From Woeseiaceae bacterium (GTDB lineage: Bacteria; Pseudomonadota; Gammaproteobacteria; Steroidobacterales; Woeseiaceae): 64,000 nucleotides of DNA. The stretch's first letter is position 1. Every line of letters begins with the position of its first letter. Below, piece by piece: positions 42,816-51,805 of the stretch. The notes beneath the pieces are model-generated. The model worked only from the letters and a program-made list of their open reading frames with translations, ran no database searches and was not told the DNA's origin. The translations under genes and the position numbers were made by a program. The DNA is taken from positions 1 through 64,000 of the forward strand of contig JANQPG010000028.1 of NCBI GenBank assembly GCA_028289545.1, in the 5' to 3' direction.

Positions 42816-45752
42816 TTATCGCCGGCGGAGCATCAGGTCGCCACCGCCCCGGACCAGCCTGACACCCGCCGTCGAGGACTTGCCCGTCGTGTAGACGTCG
42901 GTGCCGGCGCTGCCGTACTGGATCAACCACGCTTCGCCCACTCCGGTGGCCGCCGGCGTGCCGGTCCAGTAGTAACCCACATGCGGCCAGAACAGGTTAT
43001 CGAGCCCGTTGGCCTGGTCCGCGGCAACAATGCCCGCCATGTTGGCAATGTCGAAAGCCTCGGCCACGCTGGGCAGGCGCCAATCGTCGAAACCGCAGTG
43101 GTTCGCAGCGTTCAGCGCGTCGACGTAGCTCTGCGTGTCGCAGCCGACACCGCTTGCGCAGGCGCCGCCCGTGCCCGTGCCGGCGTCGCCGCCGTCGTTG
43201 ACGCCGTTCGGGCGAAACCAGCTATAGGTATCGTTGTAATAGCGCAGGTCACCCTGGGTGAAACTCTTGATCTCCCAGACCAGCGACGTGGTCTCGTCGA
43301 CCAGGCAGCCGTAGTTCAGGGCGTCGATCGGCAGCGCCGTCCCGTCCACGTCGAGCTTGGAAAACGAAAACCCGACGTCGCCATCGCTTTGATCGGGGAA
43401 CTGGACGTCGCGGCCCGTTTCGGCATCCTGCTGCGGCAGGCCGTTGACCGGGCAGCTGAGCGCCGTCGTCACTTCGTCGGCGCAGAAGCGCACGGCCGTG
43501 TCGTTGAGCGCCAGGTAACTGTCGCTGGCGTCGTCGTCTTCGATACGAATCCTGAATGTCGTTTCCGGATTGGGCAGGTGCAGACCCGTTGCCGCACTCA
43601 GTTCGACGGTAATGTCCTCGTCGTTTTCGACTTCTTCGTCGCCGAGGATCACGACATCGAACTCGACGAACTCGGCGTTGGCGGGCACCGTCAGCACACC
43701 CTCGTCACCCAGGAAGTCGCTGCCGGCCACGGCCGTATCGCTGCCGACGAAGTACTCGATCGACCCGGCGGCCGGTATCGGCCGGTCCAGCTCGAGCCGC
43801 ACGGTCAGCCTGCTTTCGATCGGATCACCGCTGACGAACAGATCACGCTCGAGCACTCCAAAATCCGGAACCACTTGCAGAATGGGTTCGTCATCGTTGA
43901 TCTCGCCGATCGCGAGACCGTCAGCGAGGTGCACGTCCGTGGGGTGATCGGTGATGCGCACGCGGACGAACTCGTAGAGCTCCGCGTCACCGTCGCCAAA
44001 TAGGGTGACGGGGATAACCGTCTGCGTGGTGCCCGCCGGTATGTCGACCGAGCCCGTTTCGAGCAGCACGTCCTGGGCGTCCGCCGAACCCGGCAGCACC
44101 TCGTACGCCACGAATGCGTCGTTATCGAGCGGACGGGACAGTACAAGCGGGAACTGAAGTTGCGGCTGCTCGCCCGGCCTGCCCTCGTCGCCCTGCGTGT
44201 CGTACAGACTAAGCTGCGGACGCTGCAGTCTCGGACTCTCCAGGTCGCGGACCAGCCGTACGTTCAAGGTCTCGTCGCGCCCTTCCGGCGACACGTCGCT
44301 GATCTCAAAGCCGACGCTCCAGCTCTCGTCACCGTCCAATGCGTTGAACGGCGTCGAACTCCAGAACCGTCCGGGCGGCGTGTCGGGAAATTTGTCCTCG
44401 GCAATCGACCGGGACTGTCCCCGAGACAGTCGAATCGAGTTCAGTTCTTTAACGTTGGGCAGCCGCCAGTCCGAATAGCCGGCGTAGCTGCCGCTTGCCG
44501 CCGCCAGCGCCGACTGCCAGTCGAAGCCGGTATCGGCGGAAACGATGCAGCGATCGTCCACTGTATCGAACGCCGTACCGCCGTCGTCGTGGGCGTAGCC
44601 CAACGGGCAGGACATCCACATCAGGCCGGTCGCCTCGTCGGCAATGGCCGCCACGCCGTCGGGCAGGTAACGCTGCGGGTCGCGCGCCGCTGCGCTGACA
44701 ACGGGCTGCATGGCGACAGGCTCGTCGGTCGTAATCAGGTTGTCGAGGCCGGAGCCCGGATCGAGGGGGTCGCCGAAAAAGGCCTCGGCGCGCTGCTCTA
44801 CGCCGTCCTCACCCACCTGGGCCTGCACAATGTAGGAGATGCTGTACAGGTCGCCGGGATCGATCCCGAAGTCCTGGAGCCTGATCTCCTCTTCGTACTC
44901 ACCTATGTCGTAACGTTCGCCGACGAGGCGGCCGATGCCCTGTTTGCAGAGGTCGCCAACTCCGGTCTGCGAGCGGCAGGATGCCGCCGTCGTGACAAGC
45001 TTTGTCCGCTTGCCGGTCAGCAGCAGCGGGTGTATCGGTTCGCCGTCCTTGACAAGGAACTCCACACCTGTTGCATAGGCCCTGAAGCGCATGGGTTGAG
45101 TCCGATCGCCCGCCAGGCCCCTCAGCACGGTCTCGAAGAGGAGGATCTTATGCAGATCTTCCGTATCGTTTTCGTGGGTAATGAGCGTAACGACAAATTG
45201 CATGCGCGCGAACGGCAACTTGTCCGGCTCGGTGTTGCTGCCAAAACGCAGGTACTCACCGCGCCTGCTCAGCAATTCGCCGAGACCGCTGCGCTCCGCT
45301 ATGAGCTGGATATGGCTCTCGTTGATAAAAAAGCTGGGATTGTCGCCAGTGCCGCGGCGAAACGTCCTCTGCCACATGAGCAGCTGCAAACCCGAGGCGG
45401 CCCGTTGTTCGCCAAGCTCGACGCCGGTTTTAGCACTTGCGCGGACGCGGCCGTCCTCGTTGACGAAATAGCGCATTCCAAACTCCGGATCCTGCAATGA
45501 GAACGGTGCATCCCAGGCGCCGGGCCGATAGTTCTCTTGCGGCAGGTCCTCGGCATCCCAGCCAATACGGACGTCGGGGTCATAGAAAGCCTCTTCCAAG
45601 CCCGTCCAACGGGTTACCGCTTTGGCGCTGACCTCGTTCTCTTCCGCCGCCCAGACAACGCTAACAGTGGTCGTCATCCCCAACAGGCAAACGATCAGGC
45701 AGGCCATCGGCATACGCCGGAAAGTCTTTTGTCTGAATACCCTTGTACTCAT
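42816..45752 (-). CDS. Exported protein with two DUF1566 and two Calx-beta domains
   Basis: A 978-residue surface protein. Signal peptide 1-36; N-terminal region 37-370 not recognised; DUF1566 #1 about 371-505 (DWRLPNVKEL 428-437, FWSSTPF); Calx-beta #1 about 511-622 and Calx-beta #2 about 640-742 (acid clusters DGDAELYEFV and EEVENDEDITVEL); DUF1566 #2 about 745-968 (GFDDWRLPSVAE, YYWTGTP, VRLVRG). The second DUF1566 module resembles that of the preceding gene, including F-S-K-L-D and V-W-E-I-K motifs. GGAGGTG lies just before ATG 45752. Only 2 nt separate it from the upstream stop. Confidence 0.85.
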   Translation of the reverse strand: MSTRVFRQKTFRRMPMACLIVCLLGMTTTVSVVWAAEENEVSAKAVTRWTGLEEAFYDPDVRIGWDAEDLPQENYRPGAWDAPFSLQDPEFGMRYFVNEDGRVRASAKTGVELGEQRAASGLQLLMWQRTFRRGTGDNPSFFINESHIQLIAERSGLGELLSRRGEYLRFGSNTEPDKLPFARMQFVVTLITHENDTEDLHKILLFETVLRGLAGDRTQPMRFRAYATGVEFLVKDGEPIHPLLLTGKRTKLVTTAASCRSQTGVGDLCKQGIGRLVGERYDIGEYEEEIRLQDFGIDPGDLYSISYIVQAQVGEDGVEQRAEAFFGDPLDPGSGLDNLITTDEPVAMQPVVSAAARDPQRYLPDGVAAIADEATGLMWMSCPLGYAHDDGGTAFDTVDDRCIVSADTGFDWQSALAAASGSYAGYSDWRLPNVKELNSIRLSRGQSRSIAEDKFPDTPPGRFWSSTPFNALDGDESWSVGFEISDVSPEGRDETLNVRLVRDLESPRLQRPQLSLYDTQGDEGRPGEQPQLQFPLVLSRPLDNDAFVAYEVLPGSADAQDVLLETGSVDIPAGTTQTVIPVTLFGDGDAELYEFVRVRITDHPTDVHLADGLAIGEINDDEPILQVVPDFGVLERDLFVSGDPIESRLTVRLELDRPIPAAGSIEYFVGSDTAVAGSDFLGDEGVLTVPANAEFVEFDVVILGDEEVENDEDITVELSAATGLHLPNPETTFRIRIEDDDASDSYLALNDTAVRFCADEVTTALSCPVNGLPQQDAETGRDVQFPDQSDGDVGFSFSKLDVDGTALPIDALNYGCLVDETTSLVWEIKSFTQGDLRYYNDTYSWFRPNGVNDGGDAGTGTGGACASGVGCDTQSYVDALNAANHCGFDDWRLPSVAEAFDIANMAGIVAADQANGLDNLFWPHVGYYWTGTPAATGVGEAWLIQYGSAGTDVYTTGKSSTAGVRLVRGGGDLMLRRR

Positions 45753-45754
45753 GG

Positions 45755-46915
45755 TCAGTCACCTCCTCGAACCAACCGGACAGCCAGCGGCTGATCGTGG
45801 CCCATTGCGCGAATTTCGCCGTGGCGGAAGCCGACAAACTCAGCCTCGCCGGGAACGGACGAAGGCGTTGCGCTCCAGTAGAGATCCGCCTCCGCGTTAG
45901 GAAAAAACGTGCCGTCGATGGCGGCGCCGCCGGACTCGTAGTGCACGATCGACTGCAGCTCCGCCGAACTCGGCAGGCGCCAGTCGTCGAAACCGCACAG
46001 GCCGGCCTCGTTCACTTCCCTGACGTACTTCTCGGTATCGCAGCGCCCGCGCGTTTCGCATTCGCCGACATCCTCGAAACCCTGTACGGGCGACACGCGC
46101 GTCGAATACCAGGAGTAGGTCCACTGCCGGTCACGCAAACCGGCATCGCCGGTCTTGATCTCCCAGACGCGCTGAGTGACCTCGTCGCGTACGCAAGTCC
46201 AGGGTGTCGTCGCGTAGTCCACGGATTGGTCAGCGAGCGGCGAGCCGTCAGCGCCAAGCTTCGTAAACGAAAATCCGCGCACGCCGTCCGTGTCGTCGAA
46301 GTCCATGGGGTCGCGGCCGCTCGCACCGTCCTGGTTCGGGTAGTCGGCAACAATGTCTGGGGAAGAACAATCGAGCCCACGTTCGGTTGCCGTTGCGCAG
46401 CTGGTCGCGCCCGTGTCGTTGAGTGCGGGTGCATCACCGGTCGGCGGTGCAACCTGGTCGCTGGCTTCGATCGTCACGGTTGCGCCGGTCTGTGCGCCGA
46501 GGGCCAGCCCGCCGGTCGGGTTGCCGAGCCTGACGACAAAACTTTCGTCCGGCTCGGCATCCACGTCGTCGACTATGCTGACGGTGATCGACCGCGGCGC
46601 CGTGTCGCCGTCGGCAAAGCTGACCACTGCCGGGTCGATCGATGCATCGCCCGTATCCGCCGTCCCGCTTTCGAACAGGATGTCGACCGTGACGTCGCCG
46701 GCGCTGCCGTTGCTACGGGTAACGGTCAGCGTGGCGGCGCCTGCAGCCTCGGCAACGGACAGCGTGCCGGGCTCGAGCGAAACCTCCCCTGCCGAGGGTG
46801 GCGGGGGCGGAGGCGGGGGTGGCGGTGAAATCGGCGGCGTATCGCCGCCTCCACCACCGCCCGACGAGCAGGCCGACGTCAGCACAACGGCCATGAGTAC
46901 GGTTATGAAGCGCAT
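45755..46915 (-). CDS. Lipoprotein with Calx-beta and DUF1566 domains
   Basis: A 386-residue lipoprotein (lipobox LTSAC, C16) with a Gly run and a poly-Pro linker (about 17-40). A Calx-beta domain (about 43-152, DVDAEPDESFVVRL) and a DUF1566 module (about 160-386, GFDDWRLPSSAEL, LYWSATPS, VRLVRGGD) follow. The module is clearly paralogous to DUF1566 #2 of the next gene. It is first in the operon, divergent from the ECF sigma gene with 143 nt between starts, which suggests shared regulation. The linker gives a low-complexity G/C patch at about 46797-46865. Confidence 0.85.
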   Translation of the reverse strand: MRFITVLMAVVLTSACSSGGGGGGDTPPISPPPPPPPPPPSAGEVSLEPGTLSVAEAAGAATLTVTRSNGSAGDVTVDILFESGTADTGDASIDPAVVSFADGDTAPRSITVSIVDDVDAEPDESFVVRLGNPTGGLALGAQTGATVTIEASDQVAPPTGDAPALNDTGATSCATATERGLDCSSPDIVADYPNQDGASGRDPMDFDDTDGVRGFSFTKLGADGSPLADQSVDYATTPWTCVRDEVTQRVWEIKTGDAGLRDRQWTYSWYSTRVSPVQGFEDVGECETRGRCDTEKYVREVNEAGLCGFDDWRLPSSAELQSIVHYESGGAAIDGTFFPNAEADLYWSATPSSVPGEAEFVGFRHGEIRAMGHDQPLAVRLVRGGD

Positions 46916-47058
46916 AGCTAAGCCTCTGAGTGAAAAGGGTCTGATGTATACTGGCCGCGCAGCTTTGGATCGGCCGTTACCGGGGAATACAGTGGCCGCG
47001 GAAAAAAGGGATCACCCGACAGACAATTTCTCGCGAGCCGGCGGTCGGCAGGTACTCC
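46916..47058. promoter_or_regulatory. Divergent promoter region, DUF1566 operon and sigma/kinase genes
   Basis: 143 bp between two divergent starts. It should hold both promoters. I do not see a clear palindrome or a consensus -10/-35 pair, so any control by the adjacent sigma factor is unverified. Confidence 0.4.
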
Positions 47059-47622
47059 ATGGATGACCCGGCCGATCCTTCGATCACTCAGCTTCTCGCA
47101 CGCTCGAGCACGGGTGACGATCGCGCCGCCGACGAGCTGTACCGCTTCGTCTACGCACACCTGCGCAAGCTGGCGCACGCGCAGCGGCGCAACTGGCTCG
47201 GCAACGAAACGCTGGGCACGACCGCGCTCGTCAACGAGCTGTATCTGAAACTCTCGTCCGGCAGCGACTTCGCCAGCCGCGCACATTTTTTTGCGACGGC
47301 ATCGCGCGCGATCCGGCACATCCTCGTCAACTACGCCGTCGAACAACGACGGGCCAAGCGTGGTGGTTCGAAGCTGCGGGTGCCGCTCGACGACATCGAG
47401 GTCGGCTCCGATCTATCGGCCACGGAACTGATCGATCTCGAGGAGGCCGTTGCGGCTATCGAAGCTGAAAATCCACGCCGTGCGCGCATTGTCGAGTGCC
47501 GCCTGTTCGGCGGTATGAGCGTCGAGGAAACGGCGGCCGCAATCGGCGTGTCGACGGCCACGATCAAGCGCGAATGGCGGGTGGCAAAAGCTCGACTTGC
47601 ATCGAGGCTTGATGCGGACTGA
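47059..47622 (+). CDS. ECF-like sigma factor, Sig-70_X6 type
   Basis: A 187-residue sigma factor of the type often found beside Ser/Thr kinases (TIGR02999-like). Region 2 LYRFVYAHLRKLAHAQRR, the distinctive TTALVNELYLKL, FFATASRAIRHILVNYA, and region 4 RLFGGMSVEETAAAIGVST with IKREWRVAKARL are present. It lies 59 nt before the kinase gene on the same strand. The sigma-kinase pair is a recurring module in gammaproteobacteria; phosphorylation of the sigma or a partner is possible. Confidence 0.9.
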   Translation: MDDPADPSITQLLARSSTGDDRAADELYRFVYAHLRKLAHAQRRNWLGNETLGTTALVNELYLKLSSGSDFASRAHFFATASRAIRHILVNYAVEQRRAKRGGSKLRVPLDDIEVGSDLSATELIDLEEAVAAIEAENPRRARIVECRLFGGMSVEETAAAIGVSTATIKREWRVAKARLASRLDAD

Positions 47623-47681
47623 TCCCGAATTGCGCTGAATGCGGTAACAGGTATGAGGAGACCAAGCATGCCGGAGCCGAC

Positions 47682-50375
47682 ATGACTGACGACAAGACCA
47701 GCCTGCGCGAAGCGGCGGAAGCCCTGTTTCTCGAACTGTGCGATCTCCCCGAGGCCGATCGCGGGCACAAGCTCGACGCCGCCACCGAGGGCAAACCCGA
47801 GTTGCGCCGTCACGTCGAGCGCATGCTGGCGGCCGATGCCAGGGCCGACGACGTGCTGTCGGACTGGTCCGACCGGCTCAACGTGCAGGTGTCGAAGCTC
47901 GCCACCGCAAAAGAGGAACTCGAGGGCAGCACCTGCGGCAACTACACCTTGCTGCGCCATATCGACTCCGGAGGCATGGGCGACGTTTGGCTGGCGAAAC
48001 GCAGCGACGGGCGATTCGAAGGGCAGTTCGCCGTAAAACTCCTGCGCCGGCACTCGCCCGCCAGCGTCGACAGTCTGCGCTTCGAGCAAGAAGGCCGCTT
48101 GCTGGCGCGGCTGACCCACCCGAACATTGCGCGGCTGATCGACGCCGGAACGGCCGACGAACGACCTTTTCTCGTCATCGAGTACATCGACGGTGTCGAC
48201 ATCGACCAGTATTGCGATCGCCACCGGCTCGGCGTCGACGCTCGTATCCGGCTGTTCCTCGACGTGCTCGAAGGCGTTGCGCACGCGCACGCCAATCTGG
48301 TCCTGCATCGCGACCTGAAACCGGGCAACATTCTGGTCACCAGTGACGGCCGCGTGAAGCTGCTCGATTTTGGCATCGCCAAGCTGTTGGACGAGCATGA
48401 CGCACGCAACGAAAAACACGCGCCTTCGATAACCCAGGTGTTCGGCCAGGTTTTGACGCCGGACTACGCCGCGCCCGAACAGCTCGCCGCAAAACCGATC
48501 GGCACGGCGACCGACATTTTTGCGCTCGGCATGGTGCTGTACGTGTTGCTCACGGGTGTGAACCCCAGGAGCGAAGACGCCTCGGGCGATGCGCTGAAGT
48601 GGGCAAAAAAGCGCATGCCGCGCGCTTCGCACCAGCTGGACCGAAAACACTCGATTACGCGCCGCCACCTGGAAGGTGATCTCGACAACATTCTCGACAA
48701 GGCGCTCGCACCCGATGCGGAGGACCGCTACCGCTCGGTGGCGGAGCTTCGCGACGACCTCGGCCGCTATCTCGAACACCTTCCGGTCTCGGCCCGCCCA
48801 CCCACGCTGAGTTATCGAACGGCCAAGTTCCTGCGGCGCTACCGCGGCGGCGTCGCGCTAACCTTCCTGTTTGTGCTCGGACTCGCAATAGCTGCAATCG
48901 TTGCGGTGACGCAGCGCCTCGAGGCGGAACGGCAACGGGACTACGCAATTTATCAGCAACAACGCGCGGAGACGTCGAGCGAATTGCTCGTGCGCATGCT
49001 GAACGACACCGCCGTCAACAGTCCCGATACGACGGTCGTGGAGGCATTCGAGCGCAGCGCCGCAACGCTCGACCTGCAGCCACCGACCAACGAGCGTTTC
49101 GCGGCCCGCCTGTATTTCGATCTGTCGCGCGGCTTCGAATCGCTGGACGCCGACGACCTGGAACTGGAGTATGGCGAGCGCGCCGAACAGTCCGCCCGCA
49201 CAAGCGGCGACGACGACGTGCTGGCCGCCGTGCTGTGTCAACGGGCGCGTGATTTCAACGAAACCTCCGCAAACGAGGCCGCACGCGTTTACGAGCAGGC
49301 CCGTGAAGTCGTGGAGCGGAGCGACCTGTTGTCACCCCAGACCCGCGTCGCCTGTGCCCGGGCCGAGACACTCATGCTCGCCAACGACGGCCAGCGGGAG
49401 GCCGCTGTCGAACGATTGATAGCAACGCTCGACGAACTCATGGCATCGCCGATCCGGTCACATGCTGCCGAGTTGCGCCTGCTCAACGAGATCGGCGCAC
49501 AGCTGTATCGTCTCGGGCGCCTCGAGGACGTCGCGCACTACAACGGTGTGCTACTCGAACGTCTGGCCGAAACGGGCAGAATGGCGACCGAGGGCGGCAT
49601 CGTTACGCAAGCCAACCAGTCCGCCATACTGGGTGAATTTGGCGAGCTTCTGCCGGCTCGACAGGCAATGGAAGCGGTGGTCGAAGTCACAGGAGAATCG
49701 CCGAAACAAAAAGATATGCTGCGTATGCTCGCAGCGTCGCATCTGCGCCTTGGTGAAACCGAAGCGGCCGTCGGGATTTATGAAGAACTGCTGGCTGACC
49801 CCACCCCCCTGTCAGCAAGGACAACCGCGGTACTCAAGATGGGGCTGGCGCGTGGCCAGCTCCTGAGCGGCAACGTTGCCGGCGTCGACGTGCTGCTCGG
49901 CGAAGCCGAAGCGGTGTTTGCCGAATCCCCTGCACACCACGCCCGCTACCTGACCTGGCTTGCGCGGCTGCGCGCGGAACGCGCCGCGCTTGTGGGCGAC
50001 GTTGCAACGGCTCGGCAGATTCTCGATACCAGCCTGACCGAGGCCGGTTATCCGGCCGACAAGACGTATCGCTACCTCGCGACCCTGCTCGAGTCGGCGC
50101 CGGAGATGGCGCTGCTGGCCGGCGACGCCGAATACGGTTTGCAGCTGGCCGAAGACCTGCTGGAGATCGCGTCGCGCCGCGCACGCAGACCGGCCGACAG
50201 CGCCGACGTCGGCAGGGCCCATATGCTGGCGGCACGCGCCTTGCTGACGCTAGACCGTCGTGACGAGGCGGGGGACCACTTGGAGCACGCAATCGAATCC
50301 CTGTCCAACGGTCTTGGACCGGGGCACCCGGAAACGCGCCGCGCCGAGACCCTGCACCGCAACCAGGGTGGATGA
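47682..50375 (+). CDS. Transmembrane Ser/Thr protein kinase with TPR-like C-terminus
   Basis: An 897-residue Hanks-type kinase. Kinase domain about 88-380: glycine loop SGGMGDVW (96-103), K119 in AVKLL, catalytic HRDLKPGN (209-216), DFG (229-231) and YAAPEQL. A TM helix lies at about 395-415, followed by a long Ala/Glu-rich helical domain (about 420-897) with TPR-like repeats (LGETEAAVGIYEELL). The C-terminal domain would be periplasmic. All catalytic residues are present. It follows the sigma factor and is near the divergent exported DUF1566 proteins. Confidence 0.9.
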   Translation: MTDDKTSLREAAEALFLELCDLPEADRGHKLDAATEGKPELRRHVERMLAADARADDVLSDWSDRLNVQVSKLATAKEELEGSTCGNYTLLRHIDSGGMGDVWLAKRSDGRFEGQFAVKLLRRHSPASVDSLRFEQEGRLLARLTHPNIARLIDAGTADERPFLVIEYIDGVDIDQYCDRHRLGVDARIRLFLDVLEGVAHAHANLVLHRDLKPGNILVTSDGRVKLLDFGIAKLLDEHDARNEKHAPSITQVFGQVLTPDYAAPEQLAAKPIGTATDIFALGMVLYVLLTGVNPRSEDASGDALKWAKKRMPRASHQLDRKHSITRRHLEGDLDNILDKALAPDAEDRYRSVAELRDDLGRYLEHLPVSARPPTLSYRTAKFLRRYRGGVALTFLFVLGLAIAAIVAVTQRLEAERQRDYAIYQQQRAETSSELLVRMLNDTAVNSPDTTVVEAFERSAATLDLQPPTNERFAARLYFDLSRGFESLDADDLELEYGERAEQSARTSGDDDVLAAVLCQRARDFNETSANEAARVYEQAREVVERSDLLSPQTRVACARAETLMLANDGQREAAVERLIATLDELMASPIRSHAAELRLLNEIGAQLYRLGRLEDVAHYNGVLLERLAETGRMATEGGIVTQANQSAILGEFGELLPARQAMEAVVEVTGESPKQKDMLRMLAASHLRLGETEAAVGIYEELLADPTPLSARTTAVLKMGLARGQLLSGNVAGVDVLLGEAEAVFAESPAHHARYLTWLARLRAERAALVGDVATARQILDTSLTEAGYPADKTYRYLATLLESAPEMALLAGDAEYGLQLAEDLLEIASRRARRPADSADVGRAHMLAARALLTLDRRDEAGDHLEHAIESLSNGLGPGHPETRRAETLHRNQGG

Positions 50376-50534
50376 GCCAACCGGCCGATAAGGCGCTCCC
50401 GAGAATCCCATTTCAGACTGCGGTGCCCGCTGTTGAGGCAGCTTGTCGCAAGACTGGCGGCCGTTTGTCGTCACGGGCGCGCCGGCTCCTGTGCTAGTTT
50501 GTTCGTACCTGACGGGAACCGCAGTGTGGATTTC

Positions 50535-51008
50535 ATGACAGCAGATACCAGAGTCGATCCGGCCAACCTCCGGCTGATGCGCAAGACAAGGCACCTGACG
50601 CAGGAAGAACTGTCCATCGCTGCGGGACTCAGCCTCAGAACGGTACAGCGGGCTGAGCGTGATGGCAGCATCTCTTTCTCGACCTTAAAATCGCTGGCCG
50701 CCGCGTTCGAAGTCGACGCAGAAGATCTCGAAGCAAGGCCGGAACAGACGTCCCAACCCGGGCTGCTCGCCGGACTCGCGTGTGGCCTGGCCGGTGTTTT
50801 GCTCGGCGGCGCCTTTTCCCTCCGGGGACAACTGACCGGTCTCACGACGGGCACGATGACGGCTACCGAATTCGGATGGTCGGCCGGTCTGACCGGAGCA
50901 GCTCTTGGTCTTGCTTGCGCTCTGCTTGGACTTACGTATCAGCGTTACAGGCGACGCAACCCGTGGAAACAGCCGGAAGAACGGGCAGCGTCGAATAGCC
51001 GGAGCTAG
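50535..51008 (+). CDS. Membrane-anchored XRE-family HTH protein
   Basis: A 157-residue protein: helix-turn-helix about 15-70 (LRLMRKTRHLTQEELSIAAGL, SLRTVQRAERDGSISFSTLKSL), then two Gly/Ala-rich TM segments (about 85-105 and 118-138) and a basic tail. A DNA-binding domain on a membrane hairpin suggests a membrane-bound regulator. I chose ATG 50535 because the 34 codons before it lack protein character. It lies 159 nt after the kinase gene on the same strand. Confidence 0.8.
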   Translation: MTADTRVDPANLRLMRKTRHLTQEELSIAAGLSLRTVQRAERDGSISFSTLKSLAAAFEVDAEDLEARPEQTSQPGLLAGLACGLAGVLLGGAFSLRGQLTGLTTGTMTATEFGWSAGLTGAALGLACALLGLTYQRYRRRNPWKQPEERAASNSRS

Positions 51009-51018
51009 TGCTCACCCT

Positions 51019-51660
51019 TCAGCGCCCTTCCAGCACCGAGCGCATCAGCTCTGAGAAGTTCGTGTCGGGCTGCTCCTCGCTGAGCGCTTCCAGAACGGAC
51101 TGCTGGTTTCGCTCCGGCTGATTCTGACTGGCCTTGACCTTGCCTTCGATGCGCTCGATTCGAACCTCGAGGCCAACAATCGCTTTACGCAATGCACGGG
51201 TGTACGCAGCCGGCGCATCCGTAACGGCCCAGGGTTCGTTGCGCGACTGCTCGTGCTGTGCCGTCAGTCGCTCGATTTGATCGGCAACCCACTCTTCGTC
51301 GTCCACCGCGCAAACCTGACCGTGCACGTGGACAACCGCGTAGTTCCAGGTCGGCACGACCTTGCCGTGCTCCGGCTTGGTGGCGTACCACGATGGCGAG
51401 ACGTAGCCGTCCGGACCGTTGAAGATCACGAGGCACGCTCGCGCGGAATCGAGAGCCGCACTCAGGGGATTGGCGCGGGGTATGTGCGCGCGAAGCGAAT
51501 CGTGTTCGACACCGGAGTCGCCCTCGCAGTACACAAAGGGAATATGGTTGGCGATCAGTCCCTCATCGGTATGAATGATGAGCGCGCCCAGCGAGGCACG
51601 CCTGATCAGCGCCAGCTGTTTGCTGCGGTTGTTCTCCGCGAAGTCTTTGGGTACGTGCAA
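51019..51660 (-). CDS. PaiB-like FMN-binding protein
   Basis: A 213-residue protein of the PaiB family (FMN-binding split-barrel; annotated as negative transcriptional regulator in Bacillus). Family blocks: MHVPKDFAENN, ALIIHTDEGLIANHIPF, AHIPRANPL, VIFNGPDGYVSPSWY and VPTWNYAVVHVHG. The start is TTG 51660, supported by GGAG a few bases upstream. It is convergent with the membrane HTH gene and divergent from the PLP enzyme. Confidence 0.88.
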   Translation of the reverse strand: MHVPKDFAENNRSKQLALIRRASLGALIIHTDEGLIANHIPFVYCEGDSGVEHDSLRAHIPRANPLSAALDSARACLVIFNGPDGYVSPSWYATKPEHGKVVPTWNYAVVHVHGQVCAVDDEEWVADQIERLTAQHEQSRNEPWAVTDAPAAYTRALRKAIVGLEVRIERIEGKVKASQNQPERNQQSVLEALSEEQPDTNFSELMRSVLEGR

Positions 51661-51805
51661 GATGATCTCCGGGACGGTGACGACTCGCCGGAAGGCGGAA
51701 GCCCGGACTAGCTTACCGCAAGCGTAGGTAGGTAGATAAACCTAGGTTCTTTCGAGCGCATTGCTGCTATTTTTCCGGGCCAAAGTTCGTACCGTTGGAC
51801 AGACA

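Noticed and set aside
44160..45500. 446-codon plus-strand open frame
   Set aside because: Antisense to the DUF1566/Calx-beta giant, which has a signal peptide, ribosome site and clear domains.
47331..48779. 482-codon minus-strand open frame
   Set aside because: Antisense to the sigma factor and the kinase catalytic domain; no family features.
51739..51748. Palindrome AACCTAGGTT as an operator between the PaiB-like and PLP genes
   Set aside because: Only 10 bp, with no repeat of the motif nearby; could arise by chance.
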